From the NCBI RefSeq assembly GCF_017654505.1, contig NC_054558.1, positions 8,041,298 through 8,105,297 on the forward strand: a stretch of 64,000 nucleotides of DNA. Reading direction: 5' to 3'. Below, in pieces: positions 20,176 through 34,080 of the stretch (positions within the stretch are counted from its first letter, which is position 1; each line of letters begins with the position of its first letter). The DNA comes from Polyodon spathula. Its lineage: Eukaryota; Chordata; Actinopteri; Acipenseriformes; Polyodontidae. Position numbers and translations under genes: made by a program. A model generated the notes under the pieces. That model was not told the DNA's origin. It searched no databases and worked only from the letters and a program-made list of their open reading frames with translations.

Positions 20176-20719
20176 CTGTAATTAAACACCAAGAACAAGT
20201 ACTGTTAATAGATTGCATTCTGGAACCTGCTCACACTGACTTCTTGGTAACTTGCCGTTCGGCTAAGTTTAATTAGGTAAATAGCATGTGCTGTGTATAC
20301 ACCAAGTATCAACCAGAAAGACATCAGCAGATCCTGAAGCCGCTGGTGCAAAAACAGGACAGAAAACTGCTGCACTAAACTAAATATGAATCGGTATGGC
20401 ATAAAGAAGTTCTACTTTAGCCACAGGATTTGGTTTTAGGGCACAATGCAAGTCATTATTCCCATCCATGCTCTTCTTCGTGCACACAGCAGAAAACTAA
20501 ATCTAAACCACTTCCATATGAAAATAAGCCATCTGGAGTTCTCTGAAAGAGCCACACAGGCTTATTAATGACACAGGTGTGGCTTTAAAGAACCTTTCCA
20601 TCACAGCAATGAACCCTGGCAAGCTTGAGCACCAATGCTTTGTCACACTATCACAATGGGTCACAGCACAGCACCGCTCTCTTGTTCAAATAGAAATCTG
20701 GAGATATCTCTATAGCAGA

Positions 20720-20890
20720 TGGAGGCTGGGCACGAACTAGCGACCCACACACCGCAAGCAAGTGTCTTAAACACAACACCAAGAGAGCCGGGCGCGTCTG
20801 CATTTGTGGTTTTGGAGTAACCTCATCTCATCTCACTGGCGGAGGGCAGAATTTGTAATGGCAGCACATCACACAACACATCTCCCCCCT
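20720..20890 (-). repeat. tRNA-derived SINE, second family, copy 1
   Basis: On the minus strand a pol III B-box-like AGTTCGTGCCC (20728-20738) follows a tRNA-like head, GTGTTTAAGACACTTGC. The same head and the tail words AACCTCATCTCATCTCA recur at 55436-55600. Extents are approximate. Confidence 0.55.
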
Positions 20891-23748
20891 CTCTCCATTA
20901 AGCCCATTTTACTTGGTCCCTTTGGCAATCTTAAAGCGCAGGTAACACCATGCAACTTTTCAAACGGTTTTCCAAGCAAAGTCCCTAAACTGAGATGGTT
21001 CAGACATTGCAGCTTGAACTATTCACAAGGGGAAAACTGCTTAAAAATCTGCAGCAAGCTGCTTCGTAAGGTTCCAGAAAAGCCAGAGTTCTTAATGGAG
21101 GAGTTCCATGGTGATAGCACATCCCCACCCCCATGCCCCGCCCCTGTCAGCGGCCACAGTTGCGTCTGGACTTCAAACTGCAAATAAACGTGTTTTTTTC
21201 TACACAATTATGTTTGTAGTTTTGCAGTTGTAACTACAAAGACTCACGGCAATACTAAAAGAAACTAGTTAAACACGTCTCAAGATGAAGTCTGAAGAAT
21301 GAACTCATTGGATTGTACCAGTTTCTATTAATATGTCTATATTGCAGTGCAATTTTGTAATACTTTACCAGCAGAGTTAAAAAGATCAGACATCTTGGAC
21401 TGAGAAAATACTGCTGCTGTGTTGCTGTCCAAAAAAATGGAGATGACTAATCTCTGGGATTTATTAAACTGATGGTCGCACTGAACTGTGGAGCTCCTTT
21501 GCTTCTGGCCCACCCCAAGTTCCAAAGAAAAGGCAGTGCTGCGCAGGGCAAACCATGCTGTACACAGAACAGTTTTCTAAAATCATTCTTTGCAGTTCAG
21601 TGTAAGATCTCCCAGGGAAGCCATTAGCTCATTGTTCGAACGTCACCCAATGACTGGCCTCCAGACCTCTGAACAACATTATTCCTGGCCATGGCCCTAA
21701 GCAGCCCACCCTCACCATAACAAAACTGGGAACTCTTTCAGACTCCTGCTTTTGTAACTTGCCGTCACTAAATAAATCAATCTTGGAGAAAGCAATCTTG
21801 ATGCGCCAGTCAAGGGCGTAACTTCTAATCTAATTTGCAAAACACTGCTATTTTTAACCAATACAAAAAACATGCAATTTAGAGCACAGGCATAATTGCT
21901 AATATTTGCTGGAACTTCAACAGGGTGTGTGGCCGACAGAGAACATAACATTCTGTGATGCTTAATGCCGTAATGTAAATAGAAATATGGAATTTCAGTA
22001 AGATTTATACGGCAACTTTACAAGCTCCAAAAGCAGGGCTTGAGTTTCAAGATGGCAAACAAAGTGGCTGTACAGGTTTTCAGTGGGTACCCATTACTGA
22101 TCTGCAAAAAAATAAAACAACATTATAGCTGAAAAACACTGCAGGGTTACTGACAAACATCTGGCTTGTGCCTTCATCAGTGTCAAGTTTCTTCACTTCT
22201 GAAGATGGATGGATTGGTTATGTGTTTCTGTCTGCTTCCCCTTCTTTACTACGGTTGTGTGTACTGTAACGAACCACAGAGAAGTACAGGAAAGCGTAGG
22301 AAAATCCGGTATCAACCCTCAGCTCAATAATGTCAACTCCAGTTCTCAAAGTTTTGAAAGTAAGCAGGTATAAACGACAGACGCACGTGTGTTCAGCAAG
22401 CTGGGCCTGGGAAGCTCTGTGCATCTGTGGAACAGTTTCCAATCTCATTGTCTGGGCATCACAGAGAACTCCCAATTCCTCTTTTCAGTGGTGCTGCCTG
22501 CAGTCGTTTAAACTACAATTATCAAAGGAATATTTGTATGCGTAATTGTTGATTAGCGTTCTTGTTGTTTTGTGCTCACTTGTTCAGCTTCCTGGACGAT
22601 ACAAGGACAACATGAAGGAGTGCTGGCAGGGAACACAAAGTCAGAGAACAGGAACACAGCGCCAATGAACTCTCTTTTAAGCAGATTAACAAAGTCAAAT
22701 TCAGCTGTTTACATGATTCTTTATATGGTCAAACAAACAAACACATCATGCAGAAAAAAAACAGACTTTCCACATTCTATATATGTCTTCCCTGACGTAT
22801 ACAGCGATGATGCCCCTGCATGTTCGGAATTGTTGGGAATATGCTTAGCAAACTGACCCAAAAACTAGCAAATTCTATCTGTTATTTATGCAACTGCATA
22901 ATCTATTTCCATCCTTAGATTTACCTACATTTGTGAGCATCTTGTTAAGAATCTTGTATAACAAGATTGTGTCAAAGATCCCAGAAGATCCCTTTTACTT
23001 GCACTTGCTGTCAACGTTCCAAATCCATTACAAAAATATACAGCATGGTTTTGAAACAGTACCTAGCACTGTGAAACACTGCGGTGGGCAAAGACAGTCG
23101 AAAGAGATCACCACGTGGCATCATAAAAAAAAAAAAAAAAAAAATTAAAATTAAACCGGAGAAGCACATTCCATTCTCAATAGCTTCTAACCAAAGCCAC
23201 CTACTGATACATACCTGTCTGTTTTGTTCTTTAAGCCCTAAAACAATCACATGAGAAACAGCATTTATAGCAACACGAAACAGTAACCTGCGAGGGTTTT
23301 CCTTACTGTTCTCCAACTTTGGCTCTACAGCAGCACCGGGACTGTCCTTTGAGTTGTGTCAAGAATGGCGCAGCAAGAAAGCTGGGGTGTGTGATTGTGT
23401 GACTTTGTGTGTGTGTGTGTGCAGGTAGTTGCTAACTTGCAGAAAGCTGGCACTGTGCTTCCTCCCTCCCTACCCACAATCCCATTCTCCCTTTACTTGG
23501 CAGGTAAACATACCCACCCCAACCCCCACCCATTCTTGTTTCGATCCCAACTGTCCTTCTGTTTCAGCACAACAACAACATGGTTTGTTATCTGGAAGAT
23601 TACAGAAAAAAATGAATAGAAAAGAAAAGAAAAGAAAAACAGCTTTTACTCCTGCCAAGGCAGATCACTGTGTTGTTGTTTTTTCGTTTCCTGGGAGGGG
23701 AGTGAAGACAGCGTACTTCCTGAGATTCAACAGACTGGACTGATTCAA
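20891..23748. other. Long noncoding stretch
   Basis: Apart from the weak minus-strand candidate exon at 23215-23346, no gene is supported. An A-run lies near 23126-23144 and a GT run near 23407-23421. Confidence 0.4.
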
Positions 23749-23780
23749 GCCCCCCCCCCCCCCCCCCCCCCCAAAGAGTG

Positions 23781-23831
<51 letters not shown>
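23749..23831. repeat. Two long poly(C) runs
   Basis: C-runs of about 23 (23750-23772) and about 49 (23783-23831) bases are separated by ten bases. They produce spurious poly-Gly and poly-Pro frames. Length may be inaccurate because such tracts assemble poorly. Confidence 0.9.
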
Positions 23832-23833
<2 letters not shown>

Positions 23834-26800
23834 GTTTAACTGTTTCATCCTGCTGCTCTCTGTTTAATGTTTATAAAAGATTGAAAGCGATGCTGGCCCT
23901 TTTTCTGTCTTCAAACTACAGCAAAACAACCTTACTCCACCACAGCCCTCCACAGTTTCACGGTTTCATACAGCCTGGAGTTCTTACATTTAAACATGGA
24001 TCGTTCTCTAACGTTACCCTTTTCCTTTCAAACAAGCAATGCAAACTTTGCTCAAGCACAACATTAATGGTGATTTCTCTTTAAGTCTACGAATGCCTGA
24101 TAAAAGCCAAAGGTTACTATGCTGAAAAGGGACAGACAGAAAGCCAGTGACGTCAAAACTGCAGTCTGATGCTGTATCATTTGGCGTTTAAAACAAACAA
24201 ACAAAAAGAAAAAACCTTTGCGTTTTGATTAATTAAATGGGATCTATGGGAAAACGATTGCTGTCTTTAACTACAGCCTGGATCAGTTTCTTCAATTCAA
24301 AACCCTTTGGCGTCCTATTTTAAAACTAAAATAAAACAACATTTCCAAACGCTTATCTTTCGTTTGGAAGTGTGAGGGTGGAGTCTTTTCAGACAATCAC
24401 TTTCTCATATCACCACCCCTTGAATGTCTGCAGAGGCTTCTGTCAGTGATCTGTTTAACCTTTATCACAATCCACACCCAGCATCCTCAGTTCTTCGCCT
24501 CCAGACCTGAAATAATAAAAACAGTAGAAAGTGCCTCTTTTCATCCATGCGATTTGGGACTTTTATCTTGTGCACTAAAGCAGTTTTATTATTGCCTGCA
24601 GCAGAAAAACAACTGTATTACTGACCTGCCCAATACTTTATACATGAGTCATGCCAAACTCTGGAATACACCGGAGGAGTGACAGCACAAGTCAGCCCTG
24701 TAAAATATCCTTAATGCTTGTGAAGACTGCTGGGAACAATAACATCAATACAGCATGACACTTGTATAGCGTCTTTCAAGATGTATATCTCCCCTATGGA
24801 TGGCAGACAGACTGTCCTGTCTATAGCTAATGTATTGCATGGACTGAATCAGGCTAAACCAAGGCATGGCGTATTCCTCTCGAAACGTCCAAGTCTGAAC
24901 AAAAAATAATAATTACAAAATACGGTTAGCCTCTCTGGAAATTGCTAAAAGCCTGCCACTAAAAAGAATGAAATAGACCTGCACGGATCAGACTATAAAA
25001 AGGGTTATTTTTAGAACTTGCCAAGTGATTTCTGAACACATTTACGCAATGAGTCTTTTCCAAAGTACAAATCTTCTCCTATTTCAAATGATCACTTCTG
25101 TTTTGCCCTGCTAAGTTTCGTTGTTAAAGAAATTAATTACAAAATCGAATCTCTCACCCTAATTAACAGTACCTACGAAGTTTGTTCTAAAATGAAACAC
25201 AGTTCTCTAACATTACAATATAAAGGAGTGTGGTGATGAAAAAAGCATGCAATGTAAAACGTTGAAGCCTGTCTTCTGATTTATATTCCGATTCACTTCT
25301 CCAGGGTGCAGTGTGTTTCGACAGGGCCCTGCATATTTAATGTTTCCTCCCCATTCACGTAAACCTCCATTTATTCATCTGTCGAAACCTGCATGCTCAG
25401 CGTAGCCTTGTAATGCCGTTGCCATGGCAATACAGTGGTTGCTAATGATGATTAGGTGTTATTACATCGGGGCAAGAGGAAAAGCAATGGACCTGGCAGA
25501 TGTGTCTTTAACTCCAGTCACCTCAGAACCACTTAAAATCTATGCGTGGGTGTTATAACATGTGATCCCCACTAGAGGCCAGCACTGAGAAAGCCCTGAT
25601 GTTGTAACCCTTTGCAGTCAATTTATTCAGTGCTTGTCAGACGCGTCTGGTTCAATTTATTTTCACGCACACGGTTTAAAATATATTTTTTTCAGAGTAA
25701 AACAGGTTTAAAAGGCAGTGCATGGCAAACGGACATCAGTCCTGCATCTCCAGCCAGGCCCCTGCCCTTGTTCGCTGTATTTTTCACATACCTCTTTATA
25801 GGCATGCATACTGATAAATTCTCTCCTGAACATTCGTTCAAACTCCTAAATAACGCAATCCAAGTCATTATTTTATTACTATAATACTACATACTACATC
25901 TCAAAAAGCTCTGAATGTCTGACTTTCTTTGAGCGCTGGAATACGGAAGCAGCTATCTCCTTTGTTTGTGTCCGTGTTATCTCTGTGGTGCATGGGGCTA
26001 CTGTATTGCTCAGTTACGCCATTTTCTTTTCGGCTTCATTCGGCTCCTATCGGTCTCACTCGGCCATTGAAAGGTTTTCTCTGCTTTTTCCGGAGAAAAA
26101 ACAACTAGAGACCTGTGCTTTACATCTTTTTGATGATGTCAGACAGGGTCCGACATCAAACTGGAAAGGGAAAATTCTAATGTCGGACCTGGTCCGACAC
26201 AGGACTTCAAAGGATTAAAAATGCGTGACTGGGGACTGGGGGCATATCTACCTGATCTTGCATTACCAGGACGTCGGGGTTTTTATAATAATAAACGTCA
26301 ATACTGTTCCTTACTGGGGTTTCCTTGCGGTCTCTGTTTCTTTGCTTTGACAGTGTTTGAAGGATGTTTTTAGATATGAGGTTCAGCTGCGATAGCCGGA
26401 ACAGAACTTGACTTTGCCAAAGCTTCCCGGACGAGTGCTTGTTATTCCTGGAGTCTATTAGTGTGCTTCGGATTATGTACTATAAGCACCGTCAGTAGCG
26501 AACGGTTGACAATATTATATCCCTGCCGTACAGTTGATAAGCATGCAATGGAACAATCGCTCTAGCAGCATGCAGGCTGTCAGTGTGTGTGATGCAAGAT
26601 GTCCGTAAAAAAAGCATGTTGGGGCTTTTGAGTTTTTAGGAAATTGAATCATTAAAACAGACCCACCAGGAAGGAGAGCCGCAATCCAGTGATTATTAGC
26701 GAAGCCAACAGGCAGCACAGAGCACAGCAGCAGATGTGTTCATCCAGGAGATGGGTGGAGTGTCGCACCATCTGATGCACTGCCAAAAAGGGAAAAACAC

Positions 26801-28000
26801 TGGCTGACGAGAGACTGCAAACGCAACGTAAGGATAATCCCAGAAATGCTGCAGACGCCAGGATACGCACATCACAGGGGGAGCTGAAGAGCACTTTTTA
26901 ATATCTTAGACAAAGCAAACCAGACACTTGCAGACAAGCTAATTGTACCTCTTAACTTTTTTACTAAAAATACAGAAAGCTGTCCTTGCAAAGCTTTACT
27001 GTGTGACTCACTGTTCACTTACAGTGCACAAGCTACAGTAGGATAAGGACTTGAGCCCATATTCACATTTGTATATTTTCCCCTTTCACGTAGATTAAAA
27101 ACAAAATAAACCCATAGGAAGAACCAAGCTTGATGTAAAGGTTAACAAACACTGTTAGTCACATACTACAGCATTATTACTAGTATCATTATTATTATTA
27201 TTTTTTTTGTTCATCTAGAATTGCAAATACTGTGATTTCTTCTCTATTTATTGACATGCAGGCATCAACCAATAGTACAAGAGCTTTATATATGACAACA
27301 TTCCCTGGGACCAATCACACGGCCACATCCACCTGCCTGCTTGTTTCTGGCCAATAAGACTGCAAAGCCTCCAGTCCCTGGTAACCTCCCAGTGCTAATG
27401 GGAGGTGAGCCCAGCCACTTAGCTGATGATGCAGCTCTAGGAAGTCTGTCACTTGTGAGCTGGCAGTTTGCCAACCTGGAGTCACCAACAGCAAGGTAAA
27501 CAACAGTCCTGAGCCGGAGTCATGACATTTAGTCCCCTATGCTAGAAGCCACTCTCCTTCTCCTCCCTTTCGTCAGCAGCAAGGGGTGCCTCTCTTGCGC
27601 CCCCAAGTCCGGGACAGCCTGTCTGTCTCCCCCTCACCACTCCTAACAGAAAAATAAAGATCACTGCGTCACGGCTTCTGTTTCCACTGACTACGCAGCA
27701 ACAAATCTCTAAGCTCCAACTCACTTAACCCTCAAAAGCAGCACCAGCATCAGTGGACACCGAGCTGGCTGTGATCAGAGGATCATAAAAACATACTAGG
27801 GGACAGAAAGGGGTTCTCTTGATAACACAGATTGAAAGGGCATCTGCTCCTGGGGGCTCCGGCCGTCAGAGGCAGACCCCCAATCAAGCCGTCCCGTGCG
27901 TCTTGATTGAGTTAAACCACTGAGGGGGAAAATAAGAACACAAGAAAACAACCCCCAAAAAAACAGCCCCCCCCCCCAATCGTTTCTTTAAAGGAAAACT
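23832..28000. other. Long noncoding stretch
   Basis: No recognisable gene or large repeat. The best exon-like signal is the minus-strand 26667-26779 segment: pyrimidine-rich acceptor, 37 open codons containing ICCCALCC, donor GTGGGT. It could begin at an internal ATG at 26771-26769. Confidence 0.35.
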
Positions 28001-28300
28001 GCGATTATTACTTACCGATATAACGCAGCGTTCCACCCACGGCAAAACGACATGCCGTCGGGACGAACCGGGATAGACACAAGGACGGGGCAAAGCATTC
28101 GTCTCACCGTCTTTGAGGTGAGAAAACTGAAAAGCAATAACTACATTAATAACAATAGTAATAATAGTACTAATACTGGCAACGCTAAGAACAACGCCGG
28201 CACTCTGCGTAACCCAGTTTGTTGTCGACGAATCCTCTCCCGACGCGTAGCGTTTCACAAACAGAATCTTCTAGAACGAACGTTCTCACGCTAACTTTTT
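28001..28300 (-). promoter_or_regulatory. CpG-bearing candidate 5' exon region (minus strand)
   Basis: CpGs are denser than in flanking DNA. On the minus strand a consensus donor TATCG before GTAAG ends a possible exon at 28016. A TTCTAGAA palindrome resembling half of a heat-shock element lies just upstream in the minus-strand sense (about 28267-28274). This could be an alternative first exon of the unidentified minus-strand gene. Confidence 0.25.
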
Positions 28301-30140
28301 CCTTTCTTGCCCCCACTCCCCCCCATATCAGTCGAAGTATAGAACATGACATCTACAGCATCCTCATCAGAACAAACCTACACCATTGTCCATGTGGCTA
28401 CTACACATGCAGATAAGTCAAAGTAAAAAACAAAACAATACCCAAATTTATAAGAGGAAAAACAATCCCAACTCCGTCCGCTTTCAAATCGAACGGTCGA
28501 GGACTCCCATCTTCCAGTATCTCAGCTTCTGTTTTGGTCTTCGACGTGAAAAACTGACGTAGCAACTATTTCCAGATCTCTATTTACAAATCTCTCTCTA
28601 CTTCTCTGCTTGCTGCTGCAGCAATGCTGTTCCTGCAGCTCCATAAACAGAGCCAGCTCTCTCTCTCTCTCTGTCACACACAAGCATAGGCACACACACA
28701 CACACATGCACACACTCTCACACGATCTCCTCTCTCTCACTGTGACGCAGCACTTAATTCTCCAGCCTGCTCCCTGTGTTGCATATAGAGAACTGCAGCT
28801 TCTCGAAAGAGTCAGACAAGCTCAACGCAGGCAGACACACAGAGTGCTGCCAGAACCTTCCAGCCTCCCTCCCTCTCTGTTTCCCTTGTGCTTACTGAAT
28901 TGACCGTGCTTTCGGAGTCACCTGACAACCTACTGCTTTTTAAAGACACACTGTCCCCTTCTGTGAAGTAAAGCCTTTGATACAGCTTGCTGTTTAACTG
29001 CCCTGTCACTTCTAGACACTCCTAGCTGATTGCCACACACGGGTCTTCAGCAGCTCCTATGTGAAGAGTCAAATTCCCTGTGGAAAAAAAAAAAAAAAAA
29101 ACTGTTTCTCCATCCACCTAGGGATACATAGAAATAAGCTCTAAACAGCGTTTCTAAAAATCTCTTCCCTTTAATTACTGCTTACCCTCGATTCTACTTC
29201 ATGCTTGGATTGGCCCCACCTAGTGACCAAAAGTTGTAAATACACTAATATTATCTGTTTCTCTCCAACATCAGTTTTTTTTTTTTTTTTTTTTTTTTGG
29301 GGGGGGGTTCAGCTTAGCACACAGTGCCTCCCGGTGGTATTATACAGCATAGGTATTATAATCAATTTTGATAAAATTAACATGTGTAGATGAGTAACCT
29401 GTTATTATTGAATTAACAAATTAAATATGTTATAAAAAGGTTCTACATCAGTAGGGATGCTGAAGTTTTAGTTTTTTGATTGGTCTTTGATGACAAGCTA
29501 TAGAGAGCCACTTATTTTGACCTCAACATGTAAACGGACAGTAAAGAGACTTGTTTTCATTGCTCCAGGCCCTCGATATGTTCAGGACAGAACACTGGAA
29601 AGTTCCCATTCCAATCTAGTACTTTCAGTGCTGTTTTTTTTGGAATGCACGAGTAGCAAATTCCTTTCTAGAAAGCGCACAAAACCTTTTGTAAAAAAAA
29701 TCCCACTTCTGTTCTTTATTCTCCAAATGACAGGAAATAAACTCTCTCTCCCTCAGCCAGAAATTCCAAAGAGCGGAACACTTGGAAGCCTTCCTGAAGC
29801 CAGGCACAAGCAAAAGCGACCTAAATACTGAAAAAAAAGAAAATGTAGGTTCACAGCACTTTCTTTCTACCTCTCTGACCTCAAGACCACGGCACTCATG
29901 ATATAAATAAAAACAAGAGTAGGCAGGCTTGGAAATGACTAATTACCACTGTCTGGGATTAACCAGCGAGTTATTGGGTACACTTTGCGTTTATTTGAAG
30001 AGCTAAATCCATACACAAAGCCTCCAGCCTGTGTGCCCTGCGATTCCTGCTACTCACTCACGTCTGAATACAAGCTTGTAAAATGCTGTGTAAGGTTCCC
30101 TACTCTAATGTAGAGGACGCTATTACACTACGGGTGGACA
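28301..30140. other. Noncoding stretch with simple repeats
   Basis: Holds CT and CA runs (about 28645-28720), an A-run near 29083-29100 and a T/G run at about 29275-29307. No exon is supported. Confidence 0.5.
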
Positions 30141-30146
30141 AAGCTG

Positions 30147-30265
30147 GCTCTTCCACTCCTGGTCTTCGTTCCAACCCTGTTTCAAACTGTTTAAGTGAAC
30201 CAATTAAACCTCACCTGGTGTGGAGTGGAATGGCCCTCCAGGACTGTGATTGGACACCCCTGTAT
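30147..30265. repeat. Dispersed repeat fragment
   Basis: The stretch with TCCTGGTCTTCGTTCCAACC and GATTGGACACCCCTG resembles a widely dispersed vertebrate repeat. A distantly similar piece occurs at 56785-56965. Class is uncertain. Confidence 0.4.
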
Positions 30266-31550
30266 TAGACTGATCTGAACTGCCGTTTCTATTAGTTGTT
30301 TACATACGCATTTAGGAACTACTGTGCTCAATGAAAGCATTGTGTTTTAATGCTATTTTATTAACTGAACACGTTTACTTTAACATACAGGAGTAGCTCC
30401 AGAATTGTTGGAAGCAATTACTGTAAACTTTGGGGTTTCAGTGTTCCGGAAGAGTGCTGGGTTCTGCTTTACTGTTTTTTAAGATCTCAACACACTGACT
30501 ATGGGATGTATATGAGGTAGAGGCTCCTGGGGTCCTTACAGAGGCTGCTGTTTTAAGATAACGTTGGGGACAAGCTGCAGCAGTTCGACGCACACTTGGC
30601 AGTTTTGGTTTGTTTTGCACGATGCGTGATTCTGTTTGCTTTTTATACATCTCCTCGCTGTGGCCTTGAAGCCAATGCTGAGAGAGGGGAGGGCCCCATC
30701 GCACACACACTGCGCTGTAACTTGGTTTCCTAGCAACAACATTTTATTATCAAGGAGCTCTACCCAAGATGATGCTCTCAAGTCTCCAGGTTCAGGGAAA
30801 CTCCTTTGTGTAAGCGCTAAACACTTTGGGGGCGAAAAACAAAGAAACATTGGATTAAACTGTGACTTTCAAACAAAGAATAACAGCTGGCTAATGCGAT
30901 GGCACCCCACAAGAGACATCAGGAGACAGATTAAGAAAGAGCAGTCCAGGAATGCATTGACTGAACCAGGGGTCCCAGGGTGCACTAGCAAATGCAGCTC
31001 ACGCCCTCTTTACTGGAGTTAAACAGACTCCAGTGCCAACACAGGGTCTTCCGCAAGTGGTGCTTTGGATCTGCCTGCAGAAGCACTCGCAGGATCAGGT
31101 GTGCTGGAGGAGGGGAGGGCCGTGCCACACATGCACACAGACACTCTTAAGCCTCTTACAGATTCCACTTCCCGATGTAATCAATGGGAGCGAACATTCG
31201 CTGAGATGAAAATAAATGTAAGTTTGTTTCACTCCGGCCAGAAATCACAGCAAGTTTTCAATGACTAGTTACATTTTTACTCCTCCCATGATCATTGTGT
31301 AGTCTTTTTTTTTTTCAATAAGAAGTTTAATAGATAAAATTTGCTACTGCTTATGGGGTAAAAATGATACTAATCAGTCACGTTAGTAAGATACGAAGCT
31401 GCATATGGCATTGAAGGTAGGCAAGACTTTCTCTGCATGTAAACACCAGGCACATATAGTTTACTGTGACACTTTCAAGGCTGCATTGGCCTTACATTTT
31501 ACAAGCCAACATGAATAAAATATACTCTCAGAAAAAACCATTTCTCAAAT

Positions 31551-31586
<36 letters not shown>

Positions 31587-32700
31587 TGGTAGTTCTAGAA
31601 GCGGGAGATGTAAATCAAGCACATTTAACGAGCTATTCTGGAAGCACAAGGATCTCTCTGGATAATAAGCTGCAACAGCTCCCTCGCAGGCTGTTTGTCT
31701 GTCGTGGACAGTAGCTCAGAATGTATGCAAGGGGGCGTCTACAGAAACACTGCAATCAAGCAATGCAAAACCATGCAACCCAGATCTGAACGGCGCCTGC
31801 TTCAGCATTGCAGCTTGAATACAATGAACAAGGTCAATGAGCACAACAGACAGAGAGTCAGGGTCTGCTGTTATTCATCGTGAAATACAAAATGAATAAA
31901 CTGCTCATGAAACTGCTGGCTTGCTGAATGAGTGTGCAGAAACTGCACCTGTCTGAGCTTGCAGTTAGCAACATGAAAACGGAGTCAAAGCTTCTTAGAA
32001 GCAAGAAGAAGAATTTGGTTAAGGTATTTTATAATGCTCATAGCGTCTCATAAAACTACAGAATTGCACGCATGGAACCAGCCCACTGTCAGAAGGCCTG
32101 GCTGTTTAGAAGTGTGATGCCTGCTGTTTAAATTATCAGCTCATTATAAATGTATACATCTGTTCCTCTTATTTTCGTTTCCATTTTGTTTCCTAAGCTG
32201 ATGTCATTTTAAATTTTATTTTTAAACTTGCAGAACATCTCTGTTTGGTTACACAGTGATGCAGTGACAAGCAAGTTTCACTGGGGAGGGAGGGTAAGCT
32301 AAACTAGCTGTAAACACTGGAACTGCTTTGCGTTCGAATGCACACACTAACCTACTGAGGAATGTCGTGTGCATCGCTGTTTTAGAGTAAACTGTAATGG
32401 TGGTACTCTGTACATTTAAATTCAGCACAACTGAGACCAAAGCTCTAGTTGTTATTATTATTATTATTCTCCTCCATCATGGGTCTTCTCAAATAAGACA
32501 TCACAACAACATTACTATAGTGACATCTGCTGGGTGAAGCAGGTACTGCTTTTGCAGTTCAGTCGGCATCAGCTTAATAATGAAGGCTTTCAGCAGACTG
32601 AAGACATCCTTCTTAGACCGACCCATTAGAAAAGTATACAGCTGAAACTGCTACTGGTGCAAACTCGTATTTGAAAGAGGGCAGTCAAGGGGTGATGCGC
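30266..32700. other. Noncoding stretch
   Basis: Nothing gene-like is supported. A (TAA)n microsatellite lies at about 31549-31586 and a short ATT run at about 32451-32468. Confidence 0.45.
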
Positions 32701-32724
32701 TTTCACACATGACCCAGCTAAAGA

Positions 32725-32895
32725 CAGAGGGGGTATTTAAAGAGGGAGGGGTATTTAAAGACAGAGGGGTAGTTAAAAGATGGGAGGGATATTTAAAAGA
32801 GGAGAGGTATTTAAAAGAGGGAGGGGGGTTTGAAAGACGGATGGGGTATTTAAAAGACGGAGGGGGGGGGGTTAAAAGACGGGTATTTAAAAGTC
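32725..32895 (+). repeat. Degenerate G-rich minisatellite (GGGGTATTTAAAAGA type)
   Basis: About eight imperfect units of roughly 20 bp, each a G-rich block followed by TATTTAAA or TAAAAGA. The unit accounts for the repetitive open frames on both strands. Confidence 0.8.
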
Positions 32896-33148
32896 TAGGA
32901 CCCCTTTTCATTTCTTCTAGTAGCTAGTGTGTATTTTTCATAAAGGGTTAAAAATAAAAGTAAGAAATCCATAACTGCAGTTTAAATAAGTACTCCTTGA
33001 GAGACATAATAACAATGTAATAATCTCACATTTAAGAGTCCCTAAACAGAACTTATAAAAGTTTAATACAAATACGTACGCGATATTGTTTTTGGCCAAT
33101 TAATGCTCTGTTTTCATGGTAACCGATAGTAACCTCTCTAACTGCGTA

Positions 33149-33159
33149 GTATATATATA

Positions 33160-33221
<62 letters not shown>

Positions 33222-33330
33222 TGCGTAACAAACGCACGCTGCCTGCAGCTGCCCCGAGTGCAGTAACAGCATGTCTAGAGCGTGGACGCAGCGTGGACTC
33301 AGCGTGGACTCAGCGTGGACGCGCACTCCC
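33149..33330. repeat. (TA)n microsatellite and short GCGTGGAC direct repeats
   Basis: (TA)n at about 33149-33220, then at 33277-33322 four copies of CAGCGTGGAC/AGCGTGGAC in tandem. The second array is GC-rich and close to the CpG-rich promoter-like region. Confidence 0.85.
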
Positions 33331-33780
33331 CTGCACCGCCTGTGTTTACGCGTCTCAGCCACCCCGCACTGTCACTGCTGACCAATTCCCACTAATATTA
33401 TTTCATCAACACTTCGGCCAGCTTCTAAACAGTACTTTCATTTTCTTCTTTAAAAAAAAAAATAAAAAATACACGTAGGTAATAATTAAAACCAAGCAAA
33501 CTGGCATGGACCAGATCTTTCTAGTTCAATCAAACCCGTATCCCGGATCCCCAAACAAACGCCCCCAAACACACCTCGCCTGGAACTTGTATTTAAAGGT
33601 TTTTTTTTTTTTTTTTAAACAAGCGTGCGAGTTCTGCACCGACTGTGTGAACATTTGTTAACATTCAAACAAACACGTAATTTAATTCAATAAATACGAT
33701 GTCTTATTTGAATCACGGTATTACATAACAGGAACGACGTACCCTGCATAACATTACCGTTGGGTAAAAAAAAAAACAAC

Positions 33781-34080
33781 TCCCCAAAATACCCCAGTAA
33801 CACGCTCACCTTGAACCCCAGCGAGGCTGTCGTGCGGTGCGGCGCCTTGCAGCTCCCTCGCCCAGCCAGACTGTCTCTTCTTCTCGCAGCTTCTCTCGAA
33901 TTCCAGCACTTTTTTTTAATGAATTATTCTTACCGAGTTTCCACACCGTAGCATTCTAACCCCGCCCCTGCCGCAGCCCCCGCCTGCCGATTGGCCGGCA
34001 CAGCAGCTCGTTATTATTTTGACGTCATTATCACATGCGGTTGACGCATGTTTACAAACATTGGAAAAAATCACGTGCCG
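33781..34080 (-). promoter_or_regulatory. CpG-rich minus-strand promoter and possible noncoding first exon
   Basis: Read on the minus strand, a CACGTG E-box (34072-34077), a TGACGTCA CRE (34020-34027), an inverted CCAAT box (ATTGG at 33990-33994) and a CCCGCCCC GC box (33961-33968) come in the usual upstream-to-start order. A GC-rich segment then ends in the strong donor TTCAAG before GTGAGC at 33810. This is the classical layout of a CpG-island promoter with a noncoding first exon (about 33930-33810). The gene it would serve was not identified. Confidence 0.5.

Noticed and set aside
23600..23848. Poly-Gly protein on the minus strand
   Set aside because: Produced only by the poly(C) tracts.
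28052..28294. Plus-strand Asn-rich frame
   Set aside because: AAT-type low complexity within a CpG-bearing region; splice signals there point to the minus strand.
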